64,000 nucleotides of DNA from Muriicola sp041358175 (GCF_041358175.1 NZ_JBGKBE010000009.1:1-64000), one strand, 5' to 3'; positions 9,288-19,635 are shown, counted from the stretch's first letter. The notes: generated from the sequence alone by a model not told the origin. Numbers and translations are program-made.

Positions 9288-10790
9288 TTAGTATCCTGGG
9301 TTTTGTTGCTCACGAAGACCTGGATTCGCATTGAATTCTACGATAGGCAGAGGCAATGTAAACCTGAAATCTGACGCAGGAAGCGTACATGCTCCGTTAA
9401 ATGCACAGTCAATCGGATCTTTTAACACGCCCTGGTTAGCACGTGCTCCCAATCTCTTGAGATCTTTGTAACGGTGTCCTTCAAAAGACAACTCAATTCT
9501 CCTCGCATCCAGAATGGCTGCAAAAGCTTCTGTTTCGTTGGCAAATACCGGTAAAGTGGTATCGGTTCCAAAACGGGCATCGTTCAACTGCTTCAATAAA
9601 GCGGCAGTAGAATTGGTAGCTCCGTTGATGCTTCCGGCATCGGCATAGGCTTCAGCACGGATCAGTAACATCTCTGAAGAACGGAATACTTTCAGGTCGT
9701 TCATCAAAGGCTGACCTTCAGATCCGGGATACTTCTGAATCACAAGGATATCAGTTGCAGGGTCGTTATTAGTCGCGTAATCAGGATCGATCAGACTTGT
9801 AGGAGCTACATTCACGTCGTAACGAATATCTGCAGGATCTAACAAGTTAAATAAAGAACGTCCCATTTCAAAATATGGAGAACCTGCCAGCGTAGCATCT
9901 ACGAAAGCGAAACGAGCTCCGGCCCATCCACCTGCAGCAGGACTACCTGTGGCACCTTGTCCGTCATAAGGGTCGTTGTTTGTCCTTTCCAATTTAAAGA
10001 TGATCTCAGTATTGTCAGTATCGAGGAACATAGCCTCATACTGCGCTCTGTTTGCCAGACCGTATTTGTCTAACAACTGCTGACTTAAAGTAGCTGCAAG
10101 AGTATAATTCCCTCTGTAAGCGGCCATTCTTGCCCTTAGTGCGTTCACAGCATCGATATTCATAAAAGTAGGGTCGCTGGTATCTGTACCTAACAAGGAA
10201 GCAGCACGATCCAGATCGTCTCCGATTAATCCGAAGACCTCACCGTTGGTGTTACGCAATAACTGCTGATCTATAGTAGGAACAAAGTCCACAGCGATCA
10301 CACCAAGTGCATTGTCATCCTCATAATTTGTCGTGTAGTACGACTGAAGGAAGAAATGAGCAAGTGCCCTTAAGGCATAAGCCTGTCCAAGGATACTGTT
10401 ATACTGATCTTCTTCCCCGGCTTCAGGGGTTATAAGCTCTGCAGCTTCGATAAGCCTATTCGCAGAGTTGATCGCACCGTATGCTCCTACCCAGAATGTG
10501 GCAGGGGCTGTGCTACCGGCATTTAATACGAAGCCGTAATCGGCTAGTCCCTGACCTCCGTTATCGAAACCGATAGAGAGTTCATCGGTAAAGATCGAAC
10601 TAAAGGCGATCTCACCGGAAAGGTCGTAATTGGCATATACTCCGAAGAGTCCGGCCTGAAGATCCGCTACGTTTTCGAAAGCGGCATCAGCGTCCAATCG
10701 TCCTGGCTGGTCAATATCAATCGCATCGTTACACGCAGCGAGAACGGTGACCAAACCAAATAGATAAAATAGTTTTTTATAATTTTTCAT
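9288..10790 (-). CDS. RagB/SusD family nutrient-binding lipoprotein
   Basis: A 500-residue SusD homologue. Lipobox LAAC at residue ~20, then NDAIDIDQPGRLDADAAFENVADLQAG, the typical start of SusD proteins. Helical TPR-like core includes AYALRALAHFFLQSYY. The conserved C-terminal region has RRIELSFEGHRYKDLKR and the usual ending NPGLREQQNPGY. It caps the SusC barrel and captures ligand for TonB-dependent import. It lies 14 bases downstream of susC. The ligand cannot be inferred because no glycoside hydrolase, sulfatase or peptidase adjoins the pair. Confidence 0.93.
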   Translation of the reverse strand: MKNYKKLFYLFGLVTVLAACNDAIDIDQPGRLDADAAFENVADLQAGLFGVYANYDLSGEIAFSSIFTDELSIGFDNGGQGLADYGFVLNAGSTAPATFWVGAYGAINSANRLIEAAELITPEAGEEDQYNSILGQAYALRALAHFFLQSYYTTNYEDDNALGVIAVDFVPTIDQQLLRNTNGEVFGLIGDDLDRAASLLGTDTSDPTFMNIDAVNALRARMAAYRGNYTLAATLSQQLLDKYGLANRAQYEAMFLDTDNTEIIFKLERTNNDPYDGQGATGSPAAGGWAGARFAFVDATLAGSPYFEMGRSLFNLLDPADIRYDVNVAPTSLIDPDYATNNDPATDILVIQKYPGSEGQPLMNDLKVFRSSEMLLIRAEAYADAGSINGATNSTAALLKQLNDARFGTDTTLPVFANETEAFAAILDARRIELSFEGHRYKDLKRLGARANQGVLKDPIDCAFNGACTLPASDFRFTLPLPIVEFNANPGLREQQNPGY

Positions 10791-10804
10791 TGCTCTTTTT
10801 ATTT

Positions 10805-13800
10805 TTAAAATCCTAATTCGAATCCTACTGATAAAGTCTTAGGCGTTGGATACAAGCGTGAAGTATTGTTCAACGCCTCTGCATCAAACCCTCTCCATTT
10901 TGTAATGGTAAACAAGTTTTCCGCGTTTCCGAAGATTCTCAGTCTGGATAATCCTGTCCCTTCTAACAGTCTTGCTGGGAAGCTGTATCCAATAGAGGCA
11001 AAACGCAGTCTGATATAATCAGCATCTGTTATGTATCGGTCAGAAGCAAATGAAGCCCTGTTAAATGCATCATATGCCGGAATATCAGTAATCCTGTTAT
11101 CAGGAGTCCATGCCCTTAAAAGGTCACGGGAAGATCTGAACTGTCCAATATTATCAGGGTTCTGGAATCCTGAAAGATCAAAGTCGAATCGATCTACCCC
11201 AACGGTGTAGTTAAACTGGGTCTGGAAAAAGAATCCTTTGTAATCCAGATTAAATCCAAAACTTCCATTGAAATCAGGGTAGATGTTTTTATCTAACCAC
11301 ACACGATCTGTATCAGCATCAGGGTTCTCAGTGATGTTATCATTAGCATCGAGGAACAACAGGTTACCATTGGCAGGATTTACCCCTGCATAACGGATGG
11401 AGAAATACTCAAAGAGTTTTCCGCCATTTCTACCAGTTCCGATGAGTTCCCCATCTTCACTAGGCAATTCGTCTAATTCCTGCTTGTTGTAGTTCCCAAC
11501 AAAGTTCAGAACCAGGTTTACCCCGTCATCACCTCCGTTAAGGATGTTGTAGTTCAGGGTAAGGTCAACACCAGTGTTGGTTAAGGTTCCTGTATTAGCA
11601 TCTAATTGAGTAACTGCGTTGATTGCAGAAACCGGAGTACTCTGGAACAGATCCGAGGTTTCTTTAACATAACCATCAACACTACCTCTCAACCTGCTGT
11701 TAAACAACTCAAAGTCGATACCAACGTTACCCTGGGTAACTGTTTCCCATCGTAAGGTTGTATTTGCAATCTGAGAAAGGAATATGGAGTTGTTGTTTCC
11801 ATATCCAGATCCGGTTGCAAAGAAGTTTCTTGTAAGGTCAGGTGCAGAGAAATAGGTATTTCCTGATATCCTCTGGTTACCTGATGTACCGTAAGAAGCT
11901 CTCAATTTCAAGACATCGAAAAATGAGTTTTCCATAAAGGCTTCGTTATCGATATTCCATCGACCAGCTACAGAGTAAAAAGTCGCGTAACGGTTACTTC
12001 CCGCGAAACGGTAAGAAGCATCACGTCTGATCGTTCCGGTGATCCCGTAACGCCCGTCGTAATCGTAATCAGCCTGACTGAAAACAGAGAACAAACCTGC
12101 GTTTCTGATGGTTGCAAAAGGATTGTCCACAAACAACTGAGCGCCTGTGCTTTGATCTACAAATGCGGGAATAAATCCGGCTCCATCACCTGGAAAGAAT
12201 GTTTTTGGGTCAAGACCGTTCTCACGGAAACCAAATGTTCTGAGGTGTGCCTTAAAGTATTCTGAGTATACTCCGGCATCCACAGTATGCTTACCCCAGG
12301 TATTGTTGTAATTTAAAGAGGTAACCTGGTTGTAACTAAACTGCCTAATGGAAACCTGATCCTGATAACCTGAAGTTGGGTTTTCAGCTCCACCGAACAA
12401 AAGGGCGTTAAAAGACGTTGGCCCTTCAGCTTCTGTCTCAATCTCATTCTGATAGTCAGCACTCATGGTTACGTTTGCAGAAAGGTTGTCAGTAATTTGA
12501 TAACCGGCCTGGAAACTACCTATCAACTTAACTTCTTCCTCTTTACGAGTAAAAGTCTCTAATCTGTCGATAAGGAATAAAGGAGTGTTAGAGAAAAGGA
12601 GGGGAGATAAAAGATCTGCTCCGTTTGTATAATCATCAGGAGTAATATAAGGTACTGACTGATATGCACCAAGGATATAGTTCCTGTTGATCGCTCCTGA
12701 ACCAATTGAATTTGGTTCATTTGATTCTGAATAGTTAATTGTCAGATTCGTACTGTAGTTAAACTTTTCATTTTCAGACTTACCCGTAGTATTACTACGA
12801 ATACTGAAACGCTTAAGGTTTGAATCCTGGAGAATACCTTCCTGGTCAAAATAACCAAGGGAAGTAAATTGTGTAAAGTTTTCACTACCTGACTGTAGGG
12901 TAACCGTGTGGTTCTGGGTAAGACCTGTATCGAAGAAATAGTTTGCCCAGTCAAAGGTTGGTGCAAGGGCGATTTCCTGGTCGGTGAGTGTAGCACCACG
13001 ACCAGCGCCTCTAAGGGCTTCCAGGTTTAACTGCTCCTGAGAATCCATAAGGTTATAATCATTATCCTGTAGCGTACTAAAACTCAAAATCCCCGTGTAA
13101 TTGACCTGGAGACCCTGGTTAAAGCTACCCTGACGGGTTTTGATCACGATAACCCCGTTCGCACCCCTGTTACCGTAAATGGCGGTTGCCCCGGCATCTT
13201 TCAGTACAGATACCGATGCGATATCCTGTGGGTTTAAACTCCTGAAGTTGTCTTCATCTACCGGTACGCCATCTATAATATAGAGCGGCTGAGTGTTACC
13301 ATTAATAGACGTAACCCCACGAAGGTTTACATTTGAGGCAGCACCGGGCTGTCCTGTTGATGTGGTAATGTTAAGACCTGCTACCTGTCCGGAAAGCGTC
13401 TGAACAAAACTCGCGTTTGGTCTGTTCTCAATAGTCTCAGCACTAATCGTTACCGATGCAATACTCGACTTTTCCTTGGTAGAGTTACGATACCCCTGTA
13501 CTACAACTTCCTGTAGTGCCTCAGCATCATCTTCCATTTGAACATTCATGGTACTTTCAGCACCTACTGTTCTCGTCACCGTCTTTTGCCCCAGATAACT
13601 ATACCTTAATACCTGTCCAACGCGGGCAGTGATGGTATAGTTTCCGTCAAAATCGGTCTGTGTTCCGGTAGTCGTTCCTACAACTAAAACCGCAACACCA
13701 GGTAGCGGCATACCGTTCTGGTCTGTCACAACACCTGAAATACTTTTCTCTTGTGCAAAAGAAAAGCTCATGCAGAGCACCAATAATGGTGTCAACATCC

Positions 13801-13819
13801 ATGTTAACTTTGATTTCAT
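10805..13819 (-). CDS. SusC/RagA family TonB-linked outer-membrane receptor
   Basis: A 1004-residue TonB-dependent transporter. Signal peptide ends SFSFAQ; a carboxypeptidase-regulatory-like domain follows (about 25-105, ISGVVTDQNGMPLPGVAV, DFDGNYTI); then the plug (PNASFVQTLSGQVAGLNI, LYIIDGVPVD, DAGATAIYGNRGANGVIVI), which is diagnostic of the SusC subfamily. The C-terminal barrel ends SVGFELGF with a terminal aromatic. First gene of a three-gene leftward operon with SusD and a Calx-beta lipoprotein. A promoter with a TTG -33 and CACTTTTG -7 lies just upstream. Import substrate unknown; no anti-sigma/ECF pair adjoins it. Confidence 0.95.
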   Translation of the reverse strand: MKSKLTWMLTPLLVLCMSFSFAQEKSISGVVTDQNGMPLPGVAVLVVGTTTGTQTDFDGNYTITARVGQVLRYSYLGQKTVTRTVGAESTMNVQMEDDAEALQEVVVQGYRNSTKEKSSIASVTISAETIENRPNASFVQTLSGQVAGLNITTSTGQPGAASNVNLRGVTSINGNTQPLYIIDGVPVDEDNFRSLNPQDIASVSVLKDAGATAIYGNRGANGVIVIKTRQGSFNQGLQVNYTGILSFSTLQDNDYNLMDSQEQLNLEALRGAGRGATLTDQEIALAPTFDWANYFFDTGLTQNHTVTLQSGSENFTQFTSLGYFDQEGILQDSNLKRFSIRSNTTGKSENEKFNYSTNLTINYSESNEPNSIGSGAINRNYILGAYQSVPYITPDDYTNGADLLSPLLFSNTPLFLIDRLETFTRKEEEVKLIGSFQAGYQITDNLSANVTMSADYQNEIETEAEGPTSFNALLFGGAENPTSGYQDQVSIRQFSYNQVTSLNYNNTWGKHTVDAGVYSEYFKAHLRTFGFRENGLDPKTFFPGDGAGFIPAFVDQSTGAQLFVDNPFATIRNAGLFSVFSQADYDYDGRYGITGTIRRDASYRFAGSNRYATFYSVAGRWNIDNEAFMENSFFDVLKLRASYGTSGNQRISGNTYFSAPDLTRNFFATGSGYGNNNSIFLSQIANTTLRWETVTQGNVGIDFELFNSRLRGSVDGYVKETSDLFQSTPVSAINAVTQLDANTGTLTNTGVDLTLNYNILNGGDDGVNLVLNFVGNYNKQELDELPSEDGELIGTGRNGGKLFEYFSIRYAGVNPANGNLLFLDANDNITENPDADTDRVWLDKNIYPDFNGSFGFNLDYKGFFFQTQFNYTVGVDRFDFDLSGFQNPDNIGQFRSSRDLLRAWTPDNRITDIPAYDAFNRASFASDRYITDADYIRLRFASIGYSFPARLLEGTGLSRLRIFGNAENLFTITKWRGFDAEALNNTSRLYPTPKTLSVGFELGF

Positions 13820-13847
13820 TTAATTAGATTTTTGAATTAGCCAGCTG

Positions 13848-13878
13848 CAAAAGTGATAATTATAAGTTAATTTTCCAA
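13848..13878 (-). promoter_or_regulatory. Candidate promoter of the SusCD operon
   Basis: On the minus strand TTG (13876-13878), 20-base spacer, CACTTTTG (13848-13855), one mismatch from TAnnTTTG. It lies about 28 bases ahead of the susC start codon at 13819. Confidence 0.5.
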
Positions 13879-14031
13879 ACAAGAAGTGAAAGCGGAGTTA
13901 AGCCTTGTTAAAATATGGTCATTTATTATTAATAATGTAATATTTTGGGTCTTTTCTTCAGATTTTATTAAATATTTTAACGAATTTATTTGTATAAGAA
14001 AATTCTTAACTTCCTCATATTCAGTAATTCG

Positions 14032-14634
14032 ATGGGTGTATTAAAAGGATATCATCGCTTTCTGTACGAAGCTGGTACAGACGAAGCCGGAAGGGGTTGC
14101 CTGGCCGGTCCGGTTACGGCCGCAGCCGTTATTCTGCCCCCCGGATACGATTCAGGATTACTAAATGACTCCAAGGTGCTTTCCGAAAAACAGTGCAGAT
14201 TGATCGGAGCCGAAATAATAACCAATGCCCTTAGTTATGGCATTGTCCATATCGATCCTGCAGTTGTAGATGAGATTAATATATTGAACGCCTCTATCCT
14301 GGGGATGCACAAAGCACTTTCAGCACTCAGTACCGAACCTCGCCATATCCTTGTAGACGGAAATCAATTTAAACCCTATGGTAATTTTTCACATGAATGT
14401 ATTGTGAAAGGTGATGGGAAATTTATGAGTATTGCCGCAGCCTCCGTGCTGGCTAAAAATGCAAGGGATGATTATATGTCAAAAATCCATGAAGAATACC
14501 CTGAGTACAACTGGCGACAAAACAAAGGATATCCAACCAGGGAGCACCGGAAGGCTATTCATAAATTTGGCCTGACACCTTACCACAGAAAAACTTTTAA
14601 AATTAAGAATGATCAATTATCACTTGAACTTTAA
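14032..14634 (+). CDS. rnhB: Ribonuclease HII
   Basis: A 200-residue enzyme that cleaves the RNA strand of RNA-DNA hybrids and incises single ribonucleotides in DNA. The catalytic DEAGRG motif (residues ~16-21) supplies the first Asp-Glu pair. LNDSK is the conserved loop, LVDGN supplies a third acidic residue and GDGKFMSIAAASVLAKNARD the fourth; the tail contains HKFGLTPYHRKTF. The reading frame is open back to a TTG at 13990, but the extra 14 residues are not typical, so ATG 14032 is preferred and gives normal family length. Divergent from susC; a lipoprotein gene follows 27 bases later. Confidence 0.95.
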   Translation: MGVLKGYHRFLYEAGTDEAGRGCLAGPVTAAAVILPPGYDSGLLNDSKVLSEKQCRLIGAEIITNALSYGIVHIDPAVVDEINILNASILGMHKALSALSTEPRHILVDGNQFKPYGNFSHECIVKGDGKFMSIAAASVLAKNARDDYMSKIHEEYPEYNWRQNKGYPTREHRKAIHKFGLTPYHRKTFKIKNDQLSLEL

Positions 14635-14661
14635 AATCCTAAATTTGTTTAAAATTAATGC

Positions 14662-17112
14662 ATGAGAAGTATCCTGGCGATGGGAATCATCGCAATCCTC
14701 TTATCAGCCTGTAATCCTCTGGAAAGTTCCGAACTGTCTCTTGAAGATGCTATTCCTGATAATGCCGCCCTGATCTTTAGGGTGAACGACCCCACTACCC
14801 TGAGACTCGATTTGCGAAATTGTGATTTCGTCCTGCCATCTTCAAGGGGGGAAAAGGAACCCAACCTGATGCATCTTCTGGAAGAACTAAAAGGACTCAC
14901 CACTGAAGATCCTGGCTATCTCGTAGCCCTGCCCAATGCCGCGGACAGCCTTTCTTATATTTATATTTCAGAAATTCCCCCTGCCAAACAGGTATCAGAC
15001 AGTCTTTCTACCAGGGAGCACGTGGATGAAAAAGATGACGATGTTGAAGAATTGGAAGAGGTTTCCACTCCATGGTTTTCCTCGGAAACGGCTTCCCTGA
15101 GGTTTTCAGGAAAGGATTCCCTCTTGATCACGGAGAAAAAGTGGCTGAAAACGGCCACTCATCCCGACAGGGAATTGGTTCGACTTCTCCGAAGTGCGGG
15201 GCAGGGAAAAACAGCCTCCCTTTATATTCAGGCTTCGCAATTAGATTCGATGTATACGGGTTCTGAAGATCAAAGCGGCTCTGGCTGGACTGATCTGGCC
15301 CATTCTCTGGCACTGGACCTGCATGCTTCGCAGGATTTGCTCCAATGGACAGGCGTAGGGACCATCACAGATAGTGTGTCTACCCTACTATCGCTTTTTG
15401 CAAATACCCAACCTGTTGTTAATACGCTCGCCAGTCTCTCTCCCGAAGGAGCAGACGGCCTGCTCACCATATCCTTTACGGATGAAGCCGTTTTTAAGGC
15501 AAATCAACAAAAGCAGTATAAAGATGTAAAAGTGGCCGATACGCTGTTCCAGACCACAGAAGAAGTGGGTTTGGTTTTTCAGGGCACCAATAAAGCTGTC
15601 TTAATCAATACCTATGGGGCACTAAGCCTGTCGGAATTTTTACAGGATTCAAGGAGTTCCGTTTATGAATACCAGGGGAAGGAAATCGGAATACTGGAAT
15701 CAAGTCCTCTTTTGGAAGAAGCATTTCCCTCAATTATTACTGGTTTTAAAATCACGCACTATACCGTCCTCGATAATGCCTTTATCTTTTGTGATAACAA
15801 AAGTTTTATGGAACTCATGATCCGAAATATCAATAGTGGTAAAACCTTTGATAATTCTGTGATTTATGAAAGTGCGCGATCTGAACTGGCAGAAGCCTCC
15901 TCCCTGCTCCTGATCGCCGATGGGAGGAAACTAGGTGATGAAATAAGCAAATATATCCCCAAAGCCTTACTCACTGACAACAGCTCAGACCTGCCGGAGC
16001 ATGTATTTGCATTTCAGCTGGTAGCAGACAGATCGTTCTGCCACCTTAATACCTTTGTAAAAAGAAAATCGAGTTCACGCAAAAAACAGGGTGTGGCTCC
16101 ACTTTTCACGGTAGAATTGGATGCACCCCTTGCCACAAACCCACAATTTGTCACAGACCACCGCAATGACAAAAAAGAAATTGTAGTTCAGGATACAGAG
16201 AACAACCTGTATCTTATCTCAACATCAGGGAAGATATTATGGAAAAAAGCCCTTGAAGGACGAGTACAGGGTAGGATAGAACAAATAGACCTCTACAAGA
16301 ATGGGCGATTACAGCTCGCATTTACCACCAGCAATCAATTCCTTGTTCTCGACAGGAACGGAAGGGAAGTAGCCCCTTTCGAAATGACTTTTTCGGGACC
16401 TATCCTCAACCCACTAGCAGTTTTCGACTATGAAGGCAATCGAAACTACCGCTTTGTGGTGACCCAGGGCAGTGATATTCGCATGTTCAATGGCAAAGGG
16501 AAAATCGTGGAAGGATTTAAATACACCAAGGCAGATACAGCTATCCTGGACAGGCCCAGGCATTTCAGGATCGGGAGCAGGGACTACCTGGTTTTTAAAC
16601 TGGAAGACGGTACCCTCAAAATTTTAAACAGGGTGGGTAATACCCGTGTGGCAGTTAAGGAACAAATCGATTTTTCTGAAAATGATGTGTACCTGAACAA
16701 TAACAGATTTATCGTGACAGATAAAACAGGAACGCTCTTTGCTGTCGACACCAAAGGAAAGATCATAAAAACCCGTTTTAACCTTGCCGAGGACCATGGG
16801 ATGGATGCCACCATCAAATCTCTTTCCCTTATGAATGACAATGAACTGACTATAAAAGGAAATAAGGCAAGCCTGGATCTGGGAGTCTATACCAAGCCCC
16901 GTATCTTTTATATTTACGACAAGATCTATGTTAGCGTAACAGATATACAGACCCAAAGAGCTTATCTCTTTGACAGCAGTGCCTTACCTTTTCCCAATTT
17001 CCCTGTTTATGCTGCATCGCCAATAGACCTATCCGATATAGACAACAACCGCAGCATTGAAATTGTAGCTAAGTTTGAGGAGAATTCTCTGATTGTTTAT
17101 ACCGTCAATTGA
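14662..17112 (+). CDS. Large lipoprotein with C-terminal propeller-like repeats
   Basis: An 816-residue lipoprotein (lipobox LLSAC). Residues ~20-480 form an unassigned region with an acidic stretch (EKDDDVEELEEV). From ~490 to the end are repeated beta-propeller-type blades of the PQQ/FG-GAP kind: KEIVVQDTENNLYLISTSGK, LQLAFTTSNQFLVLDRNGRE, NYRFVVTQGSDIRMFNGKGK, NRFIVTDKTGTLFAVDTKGK. It follows rnhB in the same direction by 27 bases; as I recall, similar lipoproteins sit beside rnhB in other Flavobacteriaceae. No enzymatic residues are recognised; a structural or binding role is likely. Confidence 0.6.
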   Translation: MRSILAMGIIAILLSACNPLESSELSLEDAIPDNAALIFRVNDPTTLRLDLRNCDFVLPSSRGEKEPNLMHLLEELKGLTTEDPGYLVALPNAADSLSYIYISEIPPAKQVSDSLSTREHVDEKDDDVEELEEVSTPWFSSETASLRFSGKDSLLITEKKWLKTATHPDRELVRLLRSAGQGKTASLYIQASQLDSMYTGSEDQSGSGWTDLAHSLALDLHASQDLLQWTGVGTITDSVSTLLSLFANTQPVVNTLASLSPEGADGLLTISFTDEAVFKANQQKQYKDVKVADTLFQTTEEVGLVFQGTNKAVLINTYGALSLSEFLQDSRSSVYEYQGKEIGILESSPLLEEAFPSIITGFKITHYTVLDNAFIFCDNKSFMELMIRNINSGKTFDNSVIYESARSELAEASSLLLIADGRKLGDEISKYIPKALLTDNSSDLPEHVFAFQLVADRSFCHLNTFVKRKSSSRKKQGVAPLFTVELDAPLATNPQFVTDHRNDKKEIVVQDTENNLYLISTSGKILWKKALEGRVQGRIEQIDLYKNGRLQLAFTTSNQFLVLDRNGREVAPFEMTFSGPILNPLAVFDYEGNRNYRFVVTQGSDIRMFNGKGKIVEGFKYTKADTAILDRPRHFRIGSRDYLVFKLEDGTLKILNRVGNTRVAVKEQIDFSENDVYLNNNRFIVTDKTGTLFAVDTKGKIIKTRFNLAEDHGMDATIKSLSLMNDNELTIKGNKASLDLGVYTKPRIFYIYDKIYVSVTDIQTQRAYLFDSSALPFPNFPVYAASPIDLSDIDNNRSIEIVAKFEENSLIVYTVN

Positions 17113-17426
17113 AAGAATCGATTAGCTGTCAATCCAATATTTTCATTTTTTAAATACAACTATTTAGAGTATTTTTAATAGGTACGAATTTAAGTGTTAG
17201 ACCACTGCCCTAAGCTGGTTGTAAAATTCTACCAATGGCACAGACCGTTGATGACCATACGTTTAACTTAACTTCTGTAACCTGCTATTAAAAAAAGTAT
17301 GTATTTTAACAGGGGCTACAACAAAAAATCAACAGCCAAATAAGCACTCAAATTGAGAGAAAGAGTTGTCATTTAAAACCATCAAAATACTAGCCAAATA
17401 AACCAAGTGTAAATAAAAATAAAAAA
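17113..17426. other. Non-coding stretch before the OmpA-family gene
   Basis: 314 AT-rich bases with no open frame of interest and no clear terminator. TACGTTTA at 17258-17265 resembles a -7 box but has no matching -33. I recognise nothing else here. Confidence 0.4.
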
Positions 17427-18962
17427 ATGAAGCCCTCTCTAAAAGCAAGGATAGTCCTTTTACTCTTCGGAATCCTATTTATTAGCCCTGCCACTCAAGC
17501 ACAAGAGAAAAGGTTAAAGCGACCCTCCAGCCGTGTAGGTATACTTAGTGTAGACACTTTTGTCAGGGAATCATTTGATCTATACGATAAGGTATATGTG
17601 TATGACAATTATGCACGAGAAGGCAGACCTCTCGAAGACGATGATTACGAGGCCTTAATTGATTCGGTTGAAGATATGGAGCAGTTGCTGGCCAGCGCTC
17701 CAGATGCCGTAATGGATATCGATGGTGCAGGTGTTTTAAAGCAAGGAAAGGCAACACTGCAAATGAACCGTGCGAAAAAAGCCTTGAATTACAGCTTAAA
17801 AACTGCTAAAAAGTTGTTGTCAGAAAAAAGAGAAGAAACCAGCGAAACACAATCGGATGATGATATTGCCGACAACGATTCCGGGAATGAAACCACCACT
17901 TCAAACAATGAAAGTGGTTCTTCTGACGGCGAAACCAAAGAGGCAAAAGAATTAGAAGTCTTTAGCAAATTTGACTACGTTCCTGGAGATAAACTAATGT
18001 TTTTTGAAGATTTTCAGAATGATTTTATAGGTGACTTTCCTTCCAAATGGAACACAAACGGTTCTGGTGAAGTAGTGACCCTGGGGGATTCAGATGAACG
18101 ATGGCTGGAGCTCATATCTGGATATAACATTTTCTTTATCCCCGATGTTCCTGATTTGCCTGAAGAGTATACCATTGAATTTGACGTAATGTCTGTAGGC
18201 CTTACCAGAAAAACATCGTCTACTGCAATTCTGCGAGTAGACCTGAGTGACAATAGCGGCTTTAAAGAAGGAGCCAATTTTGTACATGCGCAGATTCCAT
18301 TTTGTCAGTACGCAGCAGTTGGGATAACGATGTCTAACCATATCAATAATAAACGTGAAATGTACAGTACGGTAAGGGCAGATCTGAGAGATGAGGTCCT
18401 CAACAGGCCACATATATCCATTGCTGTAAATAAAAGGAGATTTCGTCTGTGGGTCAACGAGGAAAAACATATAGACATCCCCAGAATTGTACCTGAGGGT
18501 GGTATAATTAGTAGCTTAAAATTCCATATGAATAATTTTAAGGACGGGGAAGAAAGATTGTTCATCACTAACTTAAAGGTTGCAGAAGGAGGGTTAGACT
18601 TGAGGCGTACTCTTATTTCAGAAGGAGAAGTTTCAACCAACGGGATCCTTTTTGATGTGGGTTCTGCCAATATCCAGCCTCAGTCCATGGGGATTATCCG
18701 CCAGATCTCCCAGGTTTTGCAACAAGAAGGCGACATGAATTTAATTATCGAAGGCCACACCGATTCAGATGGGGACGAGTCCCTTAACATGGACCTATCT
18801 AAACGCAGAGCGGATGCTGTTCGCGATGCACTTATTGATTTTTACAATGTTGATGGTAGTCGATTACAAACTGCAGGCTTAGGCGAATCTGAGCCGGTTG
18901 GTGATAACGGCACGCCCGATGGTAAAGCTCAGAATAGACGTGTAGTGTTTAAAAAAATATGA
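17427..18962 (+). CDS. OmpA family outer-membrane protein
   Basis: A 511-residue protein. Signal peptide ends SPATQAQ. Next come a helical region (to ~140), a low-complexity acidic Ser/Asn/Thr linker (~145-180), a jelly-roll-like domain (~185-390, beginning FFEDFQNDFIGDFPSKWNT), and a C-terminal OmpA peptidoglycan-binding domain (~400-511). That domain shows GILFDVGSANIQPQS, IIEGHTDSDGDESLNMDLS, KRRADAVRDAL and the closing NRRVVF. It should tether the outer membrane to peptidoglycan. One base separates its stop from the next gene, so the two form an operon. Confidence 0.85.
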   Translation: MKPSLKARIVLLLFGILFISPATQAQEKRLKRPSSRVGILSVDTFVRESFDLYDKVYVYDNYAREGRPLEDDDYEALIDSVEDMEQLLASAPDAVMDIDGAGVLKQGKATLQMNRAKKALNYSLKTAKKLLSEKREETSETQSDDDIADNDSGNETTTSNNESGSSDGETKEAKELEVFSKFDYVPGDKLMFFEDFQNDFIGDFPSKWNTNGSGEVVTLGDSDERWLELISGYNIFFIPDVPDLPEEYTIEFDVMSVGLTRKTSSTAILRVDLSDNSGFKEGANFVHAQIPFCQYAAVGITMSNHINNKREMYSTVRADLRDEVLNRPHISIAVNKRRFRLWVNEEKHIDIPRIVPEGGIISSLKFHMNNFKDGEERLFITNLKVAEGGLDLRRTLISEGEVSTNGILFDVGSANIQPQSMGIIRQISQVLQQEGDMNLIIEGHTDSDGDESLNMDLSKRRADAVRDALIDFYNVDGSRLQTAGLGESEPVGDNGTPDGKAQNRRVVFKKI

Positions 18963-18963
18963 T

Positions 18964-19635
18964 ATGAAAAACCTATTTTTTATTGTTATCCTTTTGCTAA
19001 GCGCAAGTGGATTTTCACAGGAAGTATGCAGTGTTTACTACCCTTTACAAAAGGGAACAAGCTTCCAGATCACGAGTTACGAAAAAGTCAATAAACCTAC
19101 GGCAGTCGTAGATTACTCTGTTAGTGATGCGGGGACCGACTGGGCAATGCTGGCCTATGAGGTAAAGGACAAGAAAGGGAAAGTAATAGCCAATTCGGAG
19201 TATGAGATTCGCTGTCAGGATGACGGGATAGCAATAGATTTCAAATCGCTTGGAGCGCCAGGAATATTGGAGCAGTATGAAGACATGGAAATTGAAGTTT
19301 CAGGAACCAACCTCATAATCCCGAACGACCTTCTGGAAGGCCTTGAATTGCCCGATTCCAATATGCATATGACCATTCATGTTAACCCCATCAAGTTAAA
19401 TATGGACGTCAATATCACCAATCGAAAAGTATCAGGTAGAGAAACCATAACCACTCCGGCAGGGACGTTCGATTGTGTTGTGCTTTCCTACAACTTTGAA
19501 TCTAAAATGGGTATAAAAATTAGGGGTACAGCCAAACAATGGCTGGCGGAAGGAGTAGGTATGGTAAAGCAGGAAGATTATAATAAAAAGGGAAAGATGA
19601 TGAGCTGGTCTGAATTAACCGCTTTCTCTAAATAA
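18964..19635 (+). CDS. Secreted protein resembling the TapB/DUF3108-like family
   Basis: A 223-residue secreted protein: signal peptide MKNLFFIVILLLSASGFSQ, then a beta-rich body (YYPLQKGTSFQITSYEK, ETITTPAGTFDCVVLSY, RGTAKQWLAEGVGMVKQEDY). The TPAGTFDCxVLxY and WLAEGVGMVK patterns are those of Bacteroidota proteins annotated TapB or DUF3108-like, with a lipocalin/LolA-like sheet. It begins two bases after the OmpA-family stop, so the pair is co-transcribed and probably acts together at the envelope. Exact function unknown. Confidence 0.6.
   Translation: MKNLFFIVILLLSASGFSQEVCSVYYPLQKGTSFQITSYEKVNKPTAVVDYSVSDAGTDWAMLAYEVKDKKGKVIANSEYEIRCQDDGIAIDFKSLGAPGILEQYEDMEIEVSGTNLIIPNDLLEGLELPDSNMHMTIHVNPIKLNMDVNITNRKVSGRETITTPAGTFDCVVLSYNFESKMGIKIRGTAKQWLAEGVGMVKQEDYNKKGKMMSWSELTAFSK

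Noticed and set aside
8774..9334. 186-residue rightward frame
   Set aside because: Antisense to the Calx-beta lipoprotein and the end of susD; no independent support.
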